Assembly: GCA_001792895.1 (NCBI GenBank)
Contig: MARA01000013.1
Location: 620,001 to 684,000, forward strand
DNA length: 64,000 bases
DNA from: Lentinus brumalis
Lineage: Eukaryota > Basidiomycota > Agaricomycetes > Polyporales > Polyporaceae
Direction of reading: 5' to 3'
The notes beneath the pieces were generated by a model. It was not told the origin of the DNA. It worked only from the letters and a program-made list of their open reading frames with translations, and did no database searches. Shown here one piece after another: positions 22,927-35,151 of the stretch. Both the position numbers and the translations under genes were made by a program. Within the stretch, counting starts at the first letter, position 1. Each line of letters opens with the position of its first letter.

Positions 22927-25900
22927 TTGCGCCCTGGCTTGGTAGAAGGCCCCATCGACGCGCGTGCTCGCGGAAGGGCCGATGACGACCAAGCTAGGAT
23001 AGGTAGCACGCAGGGAACGGATGACGACGTGAACGGAAGCCTCGAAAGACCAGAAGATCATGACGGACGCGACGAGACAGGAGTGTTAGCTCATAACGGC
23101 GGCGACGGAGTGAGTCAGTGCTCATCAGATGAGACGGCGATAGACCCCCGCCGTAAGAGGAAGAAGAAGAAGCGAGAGGACCGCCAAACAGCTCTGCAGT
23201 TTGCCTCGCTGAACCTGAATGGCTATGGAAATCTAATAAGGGACCATGCGGAAAATAAGTGGGGACGCCTGTATCACATGATGACAGAGCATCGCATTGG
23301 AGTACTTTTGCTGCAAGAAACGCACCTCACGACTGAACGAGTGGCTGACATTCATAAGATGTTCGCGAAGAGGATCAAGATATTCCACTCGGAAAATCAG
23401 ACGGCCCCGACGCAGAGAGAAGGGGTAGCAATAGTCCTAAACGCAAAATACGTGAATGCAGCAAGCGCGAAGATGACGGAGATAATACCAGGCAGGGCTA
23501 TGCAGATATCACTAGTATGCCAAGGAGGTGATACTCGACATATACTCTGTATATATGCTCCCACATCAAACAAGGTGGCAGAGAGGAGACTCTTCTTTCA
23601 GCAAGTCCAGGAATACTATGAAAACAATCCGCACTGCCCGAGGCCGCACCTGATGGCGGGAGACTTCAACAACGCTGAAGACACAATCGATCGCCTCCCG
23701 GCAAACAACGGAGGCGACCGGTCGATCAAAACCCTCGACACGCTGAAGATCAGCCTAGGACTTATGCTGGCTGACGGATAAAGAGCACTTACCCATCCAC
23801 GAGAGCGTATACTTTCCATAGAGGTAGTGGATCGGACGCAACTTTTGCGCGACTAGACCGGATGTATACCACACCAGATTTCTTCGAGAGGGCGAGAGAA
23901 TGGCGCATCTGCGAGGCTGGAGTTAAGACAGATCATAGCCTGATAATGGTTCAACTTACTGCAGCAAATGCGCCGATAGTTGGGGAAGGCAGGCCCCTGT
24001 TCCCAATCCGCATAATAAGAGACAAGAGGCTCTCGAGGGACCTGAAAATGAGAGGGGTCGAGGCAATGAAAGAACTGGAGAGCATGATTAAGACGGGAGG
24101 AAGGTCGGAGGTATCCAACCCGCAGAAAATACTCTACCGCTTCAAAACAGACACGATGAAAATGGCAAGAGGACACGAAAAGGAAATCGTGCCTAAGCTG
24201 CTTGCGGAGATCAGAGACAGAGAAAAGGCCCTGAAGCAGACCAACGCAAACCGCGATATCTCAGACTCAGAAAAGGCTGCGGAGGCAGCGCTGCTAACGA
24301 AACAAATACGTCTCCTCAAACTGAAGCGTACAAGCAGCAGCAGCAGAATGGAAGGGCGGCTCACAGAATATACGGGGACAGACCCACAAAGTATTGGTCC
24401 AAGCTGCACAAGGAATGTGCGCCACGTGATATCATTAGCGCCTTTCAGAAAGAAGGGATAGTAGGTGTTGCAGGAGAAGGGATATATGAGTCCAACTTGA
24501 TAAGGATGGCAGAAATGGCAAGACTTCACCACATGAATGTCCAACGCGACGACGAGACCATGAAACCGGCCGCGGAAAGAGAGGTCGATGTGAATACAGC
24601 CCTCGATAGCATAGATGTAGCAGTCGATGAGGAGCAGGCAGCTGAACTAGGAGGTGAACTCACGTACGAAGAATGTGTGCTGTCGCTCAGGTATGCAAAA
24701 AATGGATCCTCACCGGGGCTTGATGGAATCCCCTTCGAGCTATGGAAAACATTACACGCGAGATACTGTGAAGACAAACGCTTCCCAGACAGAACAAGCT
24801 TTGACATCGTCAAGCTCCTAACGGCAGCCTTCGAGGACATCAGGAAGCACGGAGTAGACCCGCAGACGACTTTCGCATATAGATGGATAGCCCCAATATA
24901 CAAAGAGAAAGGGGAACGAACGAGAATAGTCAACTATAGGCCAATAACTCTGCTCAATACTGATTACAAACTACTGAGTAAAACTCTAGCGGTAAGATTG
25001 GCGGACGTCGCCCCAACAATTATACACAAGGCCCAGGCTGGTTTCGTACCCGGAAGGAAAATCCATAATCATACGCAACTAGCACGTATGATGATCACAT
25101 GGGCAGAGGAGAAAGAGGCGGATGGAGCCATCGTAGCCCTCGATCAGGAGAAAGCATATGATAAGATAGCTCATGACTACCTCTGGAAGGTCCTGAAGAG
25201 GTTCGGAATCCCGGATACCTTCATCAAAATAATCCAATCCCTCTACAAGGGCGCAAAGACACTGGTAATGATTAATGGCATACTTAGCAAGACATACCAG
25301 ATATACCGAGGAGTCCGACAGGGCGACCCTCTGTCGTGTCTACTCTTTGACCTGGCTATTGAACCGCTGTCAGCAATGATCAGAAAATCTGCAATACGAG
25401 GCTTTAACATACCTCGGTGCTCAGAGACACTTAAAGCGGTGCTCTTCGCGGACGATACGACGGTATATCTATCCCGCGATGACGACTTCAGCACACTGCA
25501 GGCAGTGCTAGACACCTGGTGCTCGGCTGCAAAAGCACGCTTCAATATGAGTAAGACGGAAATAATCCCGATAGGGAGCGTAAGCTTTCGAGAAGAAATG
25601 GCACGAACCTACCAGGAGACAGGCGCATGGGAGAACTACCCGCAAGGAGTTCACGTTGCGCAAGAGGGCGAGGCGGTACGTATCCTCGGGGCGTTCCTGG
25701 GGAATGGTATTAACCAAGCAGATGTGTGGTCACTGGTCCTCACCAAGATAGTCGCAATGCGAAAGCCGCTGACGGAAGTGATGGAAAGATGGAAAAACGG
25801 CCACGCAACTATCCAAGGAAAGAAGCATGTGGCGCAGATGATTGTCGGAGGTATGACGCAGTACCTAACCGCAGTGCAACGGATGCCTAAGCCGATTCTG

Positions 25901-27483
25901 CAACGGCTGAAGAGAGTTATAAGCAACTACCTTTGGGACGATAAAAGGAATGCACCAGTAGGAATGAAGCATGTATGCCTCCCAGTGGAACTCGGAGGCC
26001 TGGGGATGATCGATCTAGAAACGAGAAATGGGCCATAGATATAATGTGGCTGAAGGCGTACCTGGACATTGGAGAGAACCGAGCGACTTGGGCATACCTC
26101 GCGGACGACCTTTTCGCATCATACGTGACGAAAACTGCAGACCACGCCAACCCGATCTCAGAATCAACCCCTTCATGCAGCACTGGAAACCTCGCGCGAG
26201 AGGTCTCCCAGATGAACTTAGCAGTATGATGAGTGTGGCGAAAAAGTATGGACTGCGACTCGAGGGACTCGCTTTCTCTAAGGAAATCATGAGAGCAATG
26301 CCCATGTGGGACCACGCGTATGCAGACCGGAAACGGCTAGGGAGACTTACCATGCCGTCGAAGCTACTCACATGCTTGCAAGCAAATCATGAGGCGAAGT
26401 CGGTCGGTGACTTCATGCGACTTACGACAATACAAGAGGACCCCGCGCATCGACCAAAAGCAAGTTGCAACTGTGCGAAATGCGTCAATGAAAGGAACGT
26501 AACAGGATGCATCAACCCGCACCTATGCAGCGCACGAGCAAAAGAACTGATCGACACACTACCAGGGAAGTGGAACCCAAGCAGACGGAACTTTGAAGAC
26601 CAGGAAGCGCAAGAGATGGACACGGCTCGACGAGAGAATGCAGGGAATGATACGATGCTCTTCGACAGAAGAGTTACGACCCACGGGTCACTAGGGCAAG
26701 CTTTCAGAATTTTCACGGATGGTGAACCGGTATCGAACGAAGCAATCGAAGTAGGGGTTAAGGAAGACGGGTCGAGCCAGATAGTCGCGACGGATGGGTC
26801 GTGCATATACAATGGGGAGACGAGAGCCCAGGCCGGTGCAGGCGTATATGTGGAGAGGGATCCAAGTCAGAACAGAAGCTTTAGACTCCCGGCGAACGTA
26901 GAGCAGTCAAATCAGACTGCAGAAGCAATGGCTCTGCTGCTCGCTGCCAAAATGACAAATCGGAACTCCCGTGTCACATACGAGACGGACTCAAAGACAA
27001 CTATGGACTCGCTCACAAGGTGGAAACAGAGACACGAAGATACTGGATACATTCTCCAGAAAAACACAGAACTGCTCCGAGCCACGGTCGCGGAGCTTCG
27101 ACAGAGGAAAGGACATACGCTCTTCAAATGGATTAAAGGTCACAGCGGACACACCAGAAATGAAGAAGCTGACCGTCTAGCGGCAGTCGGCGCGATGAAG
27201 GAACCAGGAGACGCAATACATACTGCCACTCCTGGCCCCTTCAAAGTGACAGGCGCAAAACTACAAGCAATAACACAGAAATTGGCGTACCGAGCGATCC
27301 GGGCCAAAAAGGACAAGCTAGTTAATCCCAGACCTAGGACGGTGGCAAATCTAGACAGGATAATGAGCGGAATCAAAGAGACCTTCGGTACTCACATACA
27401 TGAAGAGACAATCTGGATATCCTTCAGGACAAGATACGTCTCGCGGCCGATATCACAATTCCTCTGGATGATGGTACATGATG
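22927..27483 (+). pseudogene. LINE1 ORF2, part before the KDZ insertion
   Basis: Endonuclease and reverse transcriptase polyprotein with many breaks. Endonuclease (about 23200-23940): SLNLNGYG, LLLQETHL, LMAGDFNNAED, TDHSLI. A TAA at 23779-23781 replaces what should be a Trp codon after LADG; the frame shifts near 23808 and again near 24378. Reverse transcriptase (24500-26020): NYRPITLLNTDYK, AGFVPGRKIHNH, VALDQEKAYDK, GVRQGDPLSCLLF and catalytic LFADDTTVY near 25440. Frames shift again near 26025 and 26155. RNase H (about 26780-27180): ATDGSC, QTAEAMALLLA, YETDSKTT, WIKGHSGHTRNEEADRLA, so Asp-Glu-Asp-Asp is present. The frame runs into the KDZ left end after MVHD. Confidence 0.88.
27477..27483. 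repeat. KDZ target-site duplication, left
   Basis: CATGATG, repeated at 40336-40342. Joining at one copy gives HDGYMIGTHW in frame across the LINE. Confidence 0.85.
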
Positions 27484-27650
27484 CACCATCTGGTGTGCAC
27501 CTATTGCAACAACGACCGGTAAAGAACCTGGCCCCTATTGCAACACGTACCGGCAGTATCGTACCGCCACCTGAGCGCCCCGGAGAGCCCGAAAGCTGCC
27601 CCGGGCTCCTTGTCGGCACCTCGGCATCCTTCCCGATGCAGTAGGAGCTC
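27484..27650 (+). repeat. KDZ left terminal inverted repeat
   Basis: Pairs imperfectly with 40169-40335. It contains two copies of a TATTGCAACA word, probably transposase-binding sites. Confidence 0.8.
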
Positions 27651-27752
27651 TCGCCTGTAGCAGGACCGTCCGGACGGGCCCTCAGAATATGATAACTACT
27701 CTTGATAAGCGCGAGACAACATCGGTTGGGCATCACAAGCAATATATAAACC

Positions 27753-30700
27753 CTAGGCTAGGTCTTCTGCATAATCCAGCTCTACTAGGCGCCGATATGC
27801 GGTTAGAGGGTCCTCTACCAGGTCCTCTAGATCCTCGTGCCCCTCCTCCCCTTCTACTACCTCCTCAGCCTCTGCCGAAGCCTCGTCCTCATCCAATTCT
27901 TCGACAATCTTCTTGTTGATACGACGGCGCACCTTCCGGGGAACATACCCATCCACAGCTGCCCACTCCTCCCCCATCTCGAGCCCAGATTCCTTCACCA
28001 GCCGGTACCACACCTGCCGACAGTTTCCGCGCATCGTCCGGCGGATGTGAGCTTGCTTGAAGGCGTACGCCCGAAGACCCTCTTGTAGAGCCTCGTCCTC
28101 GACCTCGCGTTGGCCAACACGGGATAGCCACTTGTCCTCCTGAAAGATGAACCACGCGAGGATACGACGCATCTCCTCCGGGAGGAGACGTTCCTCCTCG
28201 AGCCACCGCTTCGCCCGTGCCCGGAACTTCATCCACTCGACGCGGACAGAATCCGCGTACCCCGCATCCTCGTGGCTGTCTGCGGACTTCCAGATCCAGG
28301 ATACCTTCCGACGTCCTTCTGCTGGTCCTGGATTCTTGCTGTTTCGTCGTCGTGCTGCGTCGTTGTCTGGGTCATCGTCCTGAACACCTCGGATGTCGTT
28401 GTCGGTGAGAACCTGAAACTCCAGCTCCCATGGACCGGGGCCCATAAGAGCGAGCTTCCCTACTCGAGCGCGTCGGTACTTAGCAGCAGCGCGCCGGATG
28501 CGCGCGTTCTGGCCCTTGATCTCAGTCTGTGACCGGGTACTGGGCCCCTGATGCCGAACGTGTAGCTTCTTCAGCTTGTAGAGCCTGTCTTGAATATGCA
28601 ACTGTGTTCGAAGGTCGTGCAGAGCGTCGCGGCAGTCAGCATCGCGTAGGCGAGCCTCGATGGCGAGGATGTCGGCTGGACATGCAGCCGAGCGATGGCG
28701 TTCGTGGATCTCCGAGGGCAGACCAAGTCGAACCTTCTCGACCTCGATAATGTCGGTACGGGCGGCGGGATCCTGCGTGAGTAGGACGACGATCTGGGGC
28801 GTGTAGACCGCCTGCAGCTCCCGAAACTTCTGAACGCGAACTCGGAAGGAGGTCCGCTGTTCAAGTAGCGCGGGCAGCTTGCTCTCGTCTTGGATGGACG
28901 CTTGTTCCTGCAGTTTGGCCCTGTAATGCTGTTAGCATATCGTATAGTTAAGAACACACGATCGCACTCACTGGGCATCCTCGAGCTCCAATCCAGAGGT
29001 GATGAAACCAAGGGCGCTGACCTGGTGCACAGCGGTGTGACCAGGACGAGCGGCCTTCTCCTGTTCCTCTTTTGCAATCGCTTGCTTGACCTGGGCCTGC
29101 GAAGATCCTGCAGCAATGGTGAGCCAGAGAACGACATATTGACGACACAGAGGACTCACCAGTCGTAGCAACATGGTAAGGGTCAGGCCTAGTCATGTCG
29201 CCCTCCCATGCTGTGATCTCCTTCTCCCACTTGTCGATGTTCTTCTTTCTGAAGGTGGAGGAGAACGTGTCGAACGCTTGCTTCTGGGTGGCAGCTTCTT
29301 GACGGGCAATCATGTACCGTCGACGCATGAATTCCGCTGCACAATCCATCAGTCGACGCCAAGATCGATTCGAAAAAATAGACGACACTTACCGAAGTCG
29401 ACGATCTTCCTCCAATTCGCATAGTTCCATTGATCCTCGAGGCACCCTTGCCGCCGCCCTGGACCCATGGACTTGGTGCTGTTCGCCACAGGCTGAATCC
29501 ACCACCAGCGACGCTCGATGCCTTCACCGTCACCCCTTGCAGCGCCGAGGACATAGTTGAGGGAGTATTGAGAGTGGTTCTTCCTCTCATGCGCGCCCCA
29601 GTGGAGCTTCGGGATCACGTACTTGAGCGTTCCGCTGGGGAGGGGAATTCGAAGGTGGGAGGGAAATTTTGCAACTCGTTCGAGTAGTCCTTTTGACCAC
29701 TGACACGCGATATCGTAGCTGACGAGCTTACGAACGCGGAGGTGACGCATCATCGCACTGACGAACAAGTAATCCATGTTGATCCACCTACATCCTAGCT
29801 CAACGGCAGCACATGTGGGGAGAAGGGAATTCACGTACTTTTCGCCTAACTGAGTGTCCCCTACACCGTTCGGTAGCATCAACTCGTGACGAGCACAGAT
29901 GACTGCCCCAATCCCGATGCCGCATAGCCCTTGGCATACTTGATGTTTGCTTGTGTCATCGCGGCGAAGCCAGTGCAAGTTGATATCTGTTTACCACAGT
30001 CAAGTCTCGCCCCAAACAAGTCGATCGCGTTCACGTACCTCGTCTTGTGTCCCATACCCCGAGAGAACCGTCTGGTAGCCAGTATCCTCCACAAAGTACC
30101 CCCACCCACTGCCGAGAATCGGATCCTTCTCCTCGCTAGATACTTGACGACGCTTGAGGCGGAAGCACGCGTCAATCGCGACGCACATGACGTACAGATA
30201 CCTGACAGAAATGAAGCAGTGAGTACTTTGCCATGGCTTTCATACACTGCCTGTGAAGACGTACTGTAAGTCGTCGGAGACCTCCTCCCAATTCGGCGGC
30301 AAGTTGATGTCGGGATGGGGACATGCTGGACACTCAACCGCGAGCTCTCCTTGTTGTGTGCCTGGTATACCTGAGGGATCGTGTGCGCGCCCCGCTCGCT
30401 TGAGGCGTTTCAAGAACCGCCATTGGGCGACGACCCTCATGAACGACTTGTACCGGTCTTGAAGCTTCTTAGTGCCAGTATTGTCTGTCATCCTCTCCAG
30501 GGATGCGTAGTAGTCGTACATAGACATCTTTCCCTGTAAACTCTGGATATGATAGTGCTCTAGGAGTCGTGTGGTGTAGACAGTATGAGGGTCCGTGAGG
30601 GTGGAGGGGAAATAGTCGCGTCGAAGCAGTTGCTCGTATGCCGAGCCGGCCTCACCGGCCTTGTCGCACCCGCAATAGTTCAGGGAGAGGCTGTGGTGAC

Positions 30701-31559
30701 CGTTGATGTCGATGGCACAGAAGTCGGCCGGGGCGGGGACGGGATGTGCGCACTTCGAGCCGTCGGGATGACCCAGCTGAACCACCAATCCGAGTTCTTT
30801 GAGGGACGTAACCTCGAAGAACCTCCCATTCCACTTCTGCCGCGCGAGATTGGTGGAGGAATATACGATCAGAGAAATGAAGACGTACCTGCAATCTATG
30901 GCAGGCATGTCGCTGATGCCTCACCCTCACGCACTCCTCGCACTCCAGCGGTCCCGAGTCGCATGTCGTGCAGCGAATTGTAGCGGGTCTAGCGGATTCG
31001 CGCTCTGGGCAGGAGAGGCATCGCTCGAGCTTGCGGAAGTCGCCGCGACCATCACGCCGGACCAGCTCATCCAAAACCACCCCCGCCATTGGGAGCCAGG
31101 TCTGCATTGGTTCATCCTGATCAAAAGCGCGGTGGTCAGTCACTAATCCAGCTACAGGTAGTGGCGAGCTTACCGATGTCATATAGCGCTTCGCGCGCGC
31201 GGTGCTGGTCTCCTCCGACGGCGCCGTAGTGTCATTCTCGGGGGTGGTTGCGCGTCGTCGTCGGGCGCGAAAAGAGAGTCGCCTGAGAGATCTGGAAGCC
31301 CCTGCGCCGAGCTGGATGGAGTAGATGGAGCGGAGGTTGTGGGACTTGGGAGAGGAAAGACCTCTCGGTGAACTCGCCTCCGATCGGTGGAAGTGGTTTC
31401 GACGGACGCAGAGCCAGGAGCAGAGGAGCGGGTTGATGTGGACGAGCTCGTAGAGGGCGCGGGGGCAGAGGAACGATAGGCTTGCTTGAGAGACACGGCG
31501 TATTCCGCGACGGCGTCGGGGTCCGCTTCCAAGAGCGTGCGTTTACGCCTCGAAGACAT
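27753..31559 (-). pseudogene. KDZ transposase with CxC2 domain, 9 exons, two frame breaks
   Basis: Large RNase H-fold transposase of the Kyakuja-Dileera-Zisupton group. Exons: 31559-31174, 31142-30889, 30836-30265, 30201-30039, 29986-29839, 29787-29393, 29336-29160, 29107-28972, 28920-27753, about 1130 codons. The N-terminus is polar. A cysteine cluster (CLSC, CTTCDSGPLECEEC, ACHRLQ) then KWNGRFFEVTSLKELGL and FCAIDINGHHSLSLNYCGC form the CxC2 region. Core motifs are VAIDACFRLKRRQ, STCTGFAAM, ICARHEL, VSYDIACQW, VPKLHWGAH-like and MGPGRR. The C-terminus is coiled-coil-like, with an acidic end. One base is lacking in a G run at 31240-31244 and one near 29920; restoring frame at both would give a continuous product. 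These could be real mutations or sequencing errors in homopolymer context. Confidence 0.85.
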
Positions 31560-31794
31560 CCTGCAGCCTGGTATGGGAATGCTACTGTCTTGGGAGGAGC
31601 TTCGACTTCCCTGTCAAAATTGACGCGGCAGTCACTTTGGTCTCGTGACCGTGACTCGGCGCGTTTTGGCGTCAACTTCCTCGACGTGCCCGACCACCGT
31701 GGCTTCAGCCACCTGCTTCCTCCCACCATTCTCTCTCCATCCGCCCGCCACTACCCTCCCACTACCGTATATCCATCGTCGCTGTTACGCTGCT
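31560..31794. promoter_or_regulatory. Divergent promoter between KDZ transposase and TET/JBP gene
   Basis: 235 bp between the two start codons. It holds a small inverted motif, TTGACGCG near 31620 and CGCGTTTTGGCGTCAA near 31660, and a pyrimidine-rich stretch (31705-31775) before the TET/JBP ATG. Shared control of transposase and dioxygenase is an inference from layout. Confidence 0.5.
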
Positions 31795-33945
31795 ATGGCT
31801 TCCCGCAAGTCGAAAGGTACGCATCTCTGTCTCACCGACCGTCTCCAACACCTGCGCGAGTACCTAGCGAAGCCCGCCCTTGGGAGTCGGACAGTACTTC
31901 GCGCAGGTGGCTTCATCCCCGTCTCCAACACCTGCGCGAGTACCTAGCGAAGCCCGCCCTTGGGAGTCGGACAGTACTTCGCGCAGGTGGCTTCATCCCC
32001 GTCTCCAACACCCGCGCGAGTACCTAGCGAATCCCGTCTTTGGGAGTCGGACAGTACTTCGCGTAAGTGGTCCTCAGGCCGATTCCCATATTCTGGTTCA
32101 CCTTGCTTGGACTGCGCTGACACTGCTCACAGAGGTTTCCCTGCCTGTCTTTGGCTTTCGCCTGGTGCGTACATGCTGCTCGTTAGCAGTATAGGTGTTC
32201 AACATGCTCACCTTGCACATGCAGACACGCTCTGGAACCGCGTTCTCGCCATGGGATGCGAATGCGGGACAACCCATCCACGTCCCCGCTTCGCTCGACC
32301 TAGACACCCTCCATCGTCAAGCACTCGCGGAACGCACCGTATTGCAGGAGAGCGGAGCGTTGGAGGAGGATCATGTTGAATTGGAGGAGGAGGAGTGCGG
32401 CATAGCAGTGAGTCCGACCGCCGCACCGTCCCCTGAGTCAGCCGCCACCGCTCGATCCTCCTCCATCGCGCACCACAGCGACGATGCCCGATACTCGCAA
32501 GACTCGCTCCCCATTGTCCCTCCCCCTCTTCTCCCCAATGCACCCCAAGACGAGCCGCCGGTGTCGGCGGGCGGTCCGAACGTCCGGGCGGTGGCTGCAT
32601 CGGCTACCGACGCATCATCTCCGCGAGGAGCTGTCCAAGCAGATGGACTCACGCGCGAGGAGTACCACCGCAAGAAAAACAGGGAGAAACAGCGCGAACA
32701 TCGGCGCGTTCGACGAGCGAAGAAGCAATCAGAGGCAGAGGACGCTCTGAAGGCCGCAGCTAGGAGACACCGGAGCACTGCGGACACCCTGCACGCGCGG
32801 TTCACGGTTGCACCTGGTACAGTGCACGTCGCGAAGACCGGGGTGGTCGGTCGCGCGATGAAATCGCTTCTGTGGCATCGCCAGAAGCTGCCGTTAGCAC
32901 GCGCGCTGAAGCTCGGGTTCAACTACGTTAAGTGGGATGGCGAGTGAGTGTCCCGAGGTCGGTACAATGGGAGCTGTACTTACTGAATGCCTATCGCCTT
33001 GCTAGGAATACTTGCCTTATCGTGGACTCCAAGGACCGCATATTCACCACGCTCGCGTCGCATCCGCACGACCCGGAGTGGCCCAACATCATCCGGCGCG
33101 CCGCTGCGAAGTTTGCATGGGCTCAAGGGCAGCTGAGCAAGATTGAAGCCCTGCCAGAACATCGCCGAGGCCCGTACTACTCAGTGACCTCTGGGATCTC
33201 CTACGGCGGCGGACAAGAGGTTCGTTTGTCTCCTCGTTGCCGATGTTATATGCCCTGCTCATGCAGCCTTATAGCGAGTGGGTAACTTGAAGAACACCGC
33301 CTTTCGTCGTTGGATCCTCGATGAACTGATGAACGACCGCGACATTCGACGGATCGCCAACTTCGCAAGTGGTGAGCTTCGACCTTGCATTCCCTCGCTG
33401 TCGCTCACATGGAGCTGGCAGGCTCCCTGGAGAACAACGCACCGAAGGTTTACCAGTACTACAAAGAAACCATGGACGCCCTCCTCGAATCTGACAGCTC
33501 CCTCCGCCGGAACTTCGTGAACAACGTCTTTGCTGCCGCGACGTTCAACCTCGGTCCTCAAGCAGTCACCAATGTCCACCTCGATCATCTCAATCTGGCC
33601 TTCCGCCTCTGCGCGATCACGGCGTTGGGCGAGTACGATTACAGGAAGGGCGGACATCTTGTTCTCTGGGACGCAAGGCTCATTATTGAATTTCCGCCTG
33701 GCGCTACCATACTGATCCCCTCCGCCATCCTCCGTCACTCCAACGTTGCGATTCAAGAGGGTGAGACCCGTTACTCACTCACGCAGTACTCTGCTGGGGG
33801 TCTCTTCCGTTGGGTGAGATGTGGGTTGCGTTCGCAGAAGAGCGCGCTCGCTGCAGGCTATGATATGAAGGAAGATTATGAGCAATGGAAGGATGGGTAC
33901 CGTATGTATAGTAAGGTTACTGAGCTTCGTCGAGATTGTTCGTAG
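31795..33945 (+). CDS. TET/JBP-family 2OG-Fe(II) dioxygenase, 6 exons, 535 aa
   Basis: Family members oxidise 5-methylcytosine or thymine in DNA using 2-oxoglutarate, oxygen and iron. Exons: 31795-31816, 32133-32164, 32225-32943, 33006-33219, 33275-33371, 33422-33945, total 1608 bp in frame. A disordered Ala/Ser/Pro region is followed by a strongly basic segment (TREEYHRKKNREKQREHRR). The double-stranded beta-helix core holds iron ligands H414 and D416 (NVHLDHLNL) and H467 (LRHSN), and R478 (GETRYSLTQY) as likely 2-oxoglutarate contact. GGHLVLWDARLIIEFPPGA matches the fungal family closely. No stops or frame breaks. Intron 1 (316 bp) contains three 80 bp hairpin repeats. The tiny exons 1 and 2 are my best splice model; the core is firm. 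Confidence 0.88.
31841..32080. repeat. 80 bp tandem hairpin repeats in TET/JBP intron 1
   Basis: Three copies start at 31846, 31926 and 32006, spacing exactly 80 bp. Each holds CACCTGCGCGAGTAC (third copy with one change) and, about 30 bp on, GTACTTCGCGCAGGTG, its near reverse complement, so each copy can fold into a hairpin. The last copy is truncated and ends in GTAAG. Confidence 0.85.
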
Positions 33946-34350
33946 ATAGTATAACATGTAGATTTCATTATCTATTTGTGTGAACAACCATGCATGAAAG
34001 CTTCCATACTGCAGAAGCAATGAAGTCGTACATCTCGGTTGTGAAAGTGCGCTCGGCCTGAGTCCTTATGGCGCTACCATGCTGCTTCATCCAGCCACGA
34101 TGTGCCAACCTCGCCTTTGAACCTCACTGCATCTCTCCTCAACGGATCAAGACCGGACCACTTGTAGCGGGTGACATGACTCTCTGAGAGTCTATTACAG
34201 GGATTTCGACAGAAATTGGCCTCACCCGCACAGTTCCCGGCCGCGATTACTGGTGTCAGACGCGTCTTACTCCGGTAAGACGCGTCTGAAATCCCGCGCC
34301 TATGTCAGTGCTTTACCGACGCTGGCTCTCATCGCAACTACCACCCCGAC
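33946..34350. other. Spacer between TET/JBP gene and small gene
   Basis: 405 bp, no coding potential seen. It contains a near-perfect palindrome of GACGCGTCTTACTCCGGTAAGACGCGTC-type at about 34258-34287. Confidence 0.5.
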
Positions 34351-34994
34351 ATGGCCCGCGGTCCCAAGTCCTCCGATCCGACCACCACCAAGGCGTTACG
34401 GGCGGCGCGCAATCGCAGACACTATGAGAAGAAGAAGCGGTAGGTGTTCAGGAAATGATTTGTGCTTTTGCGGGACCGCTCTGAATGGATTTGACAGGTT
34501 GCGGGCAGTTCGGGAGCGTCTGGCTGCTGCGAACAATCAAAACACACAGCCCGCGTACGTTCTCAATTCTCTATCGTGCTGGATGCCGTACTGAACAGCT
34601 CTCACACGGTAGTATTCCGGGCCCGATAATCATATCCAAGTCCCTCTCCCCCGACAACGCGAACAACATCCGAAACCTCAACGCCCGCGTGAACGCTTGG
34701 GGTTAGATCGACGACCAGAACGACTTCGCTGACCGCGCTGCTGAGGAGCTCGTGAGGGTGAGAAATCGCCCGCATCTGCTGGCCAAATGGATCCGAGTGC
34801 AAGACGGATGGTTGATGGAGGGACACAGCGTCCTGGAGGACATGCAGGCGTTCATGAGTGGTACGGCGACCTTCGACCTCACTCCTTTCGAAATCCGCGA
34901 GCTACTCCGGAGCGTCATGGACACAGCTTACAAGATGCAATGGATGATGGTTGGGGTTGAGCTGGCATTGCAGAAGGTGGACGGCGGCGTGTAG
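34351..34994 (+). pseudogene. Small KDZ cargo gene with premature stop
   Basis: Exons 34351-34439, 34498-34554 and from 34613 join in frame. The first encodes a basic N-terminus (NRRHYEKKKRLRAVRERL), perhaps nucleic-acid binding. The frame reaches a TAG at 34704-34706 after NARVNAWG, then continues open in the same frame for 96 codons (DDQNDFADRAAEELVRV to VDGGV) to a stop at 34992-34994. The downstream part is helix-rich and reads like a natural continuation, so I infer a nonsense mutation. Without it the product would be about 174 residues; as it stands 78. No family recognised. It lies inside the KDZ ends, downstream of and parallel to the TET/JBP gene. Confidence 0.5.
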
Positions 34995-35151
34995 ACTGGC
35001 CTTGTAATACATGTACCCCAAGCCTAGTGCTCATTTGATGCCAATGCTCAGCTCATGGATGTGCAGATGGTAGTATAGCATTGTAAGAAAAGCAGCAAGA
35101 ATACAATGAGGGCATCCATAGAGGGTATACACAGCTACATATGTCCTATCA

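Noticed and set aside
31482..32027. 181-codon plus-strand frame before the TET/JBP gene
   Set aside because: It overlaps the transposase first exon, the promoter and the 80 bp intron repeats, and has no domain.
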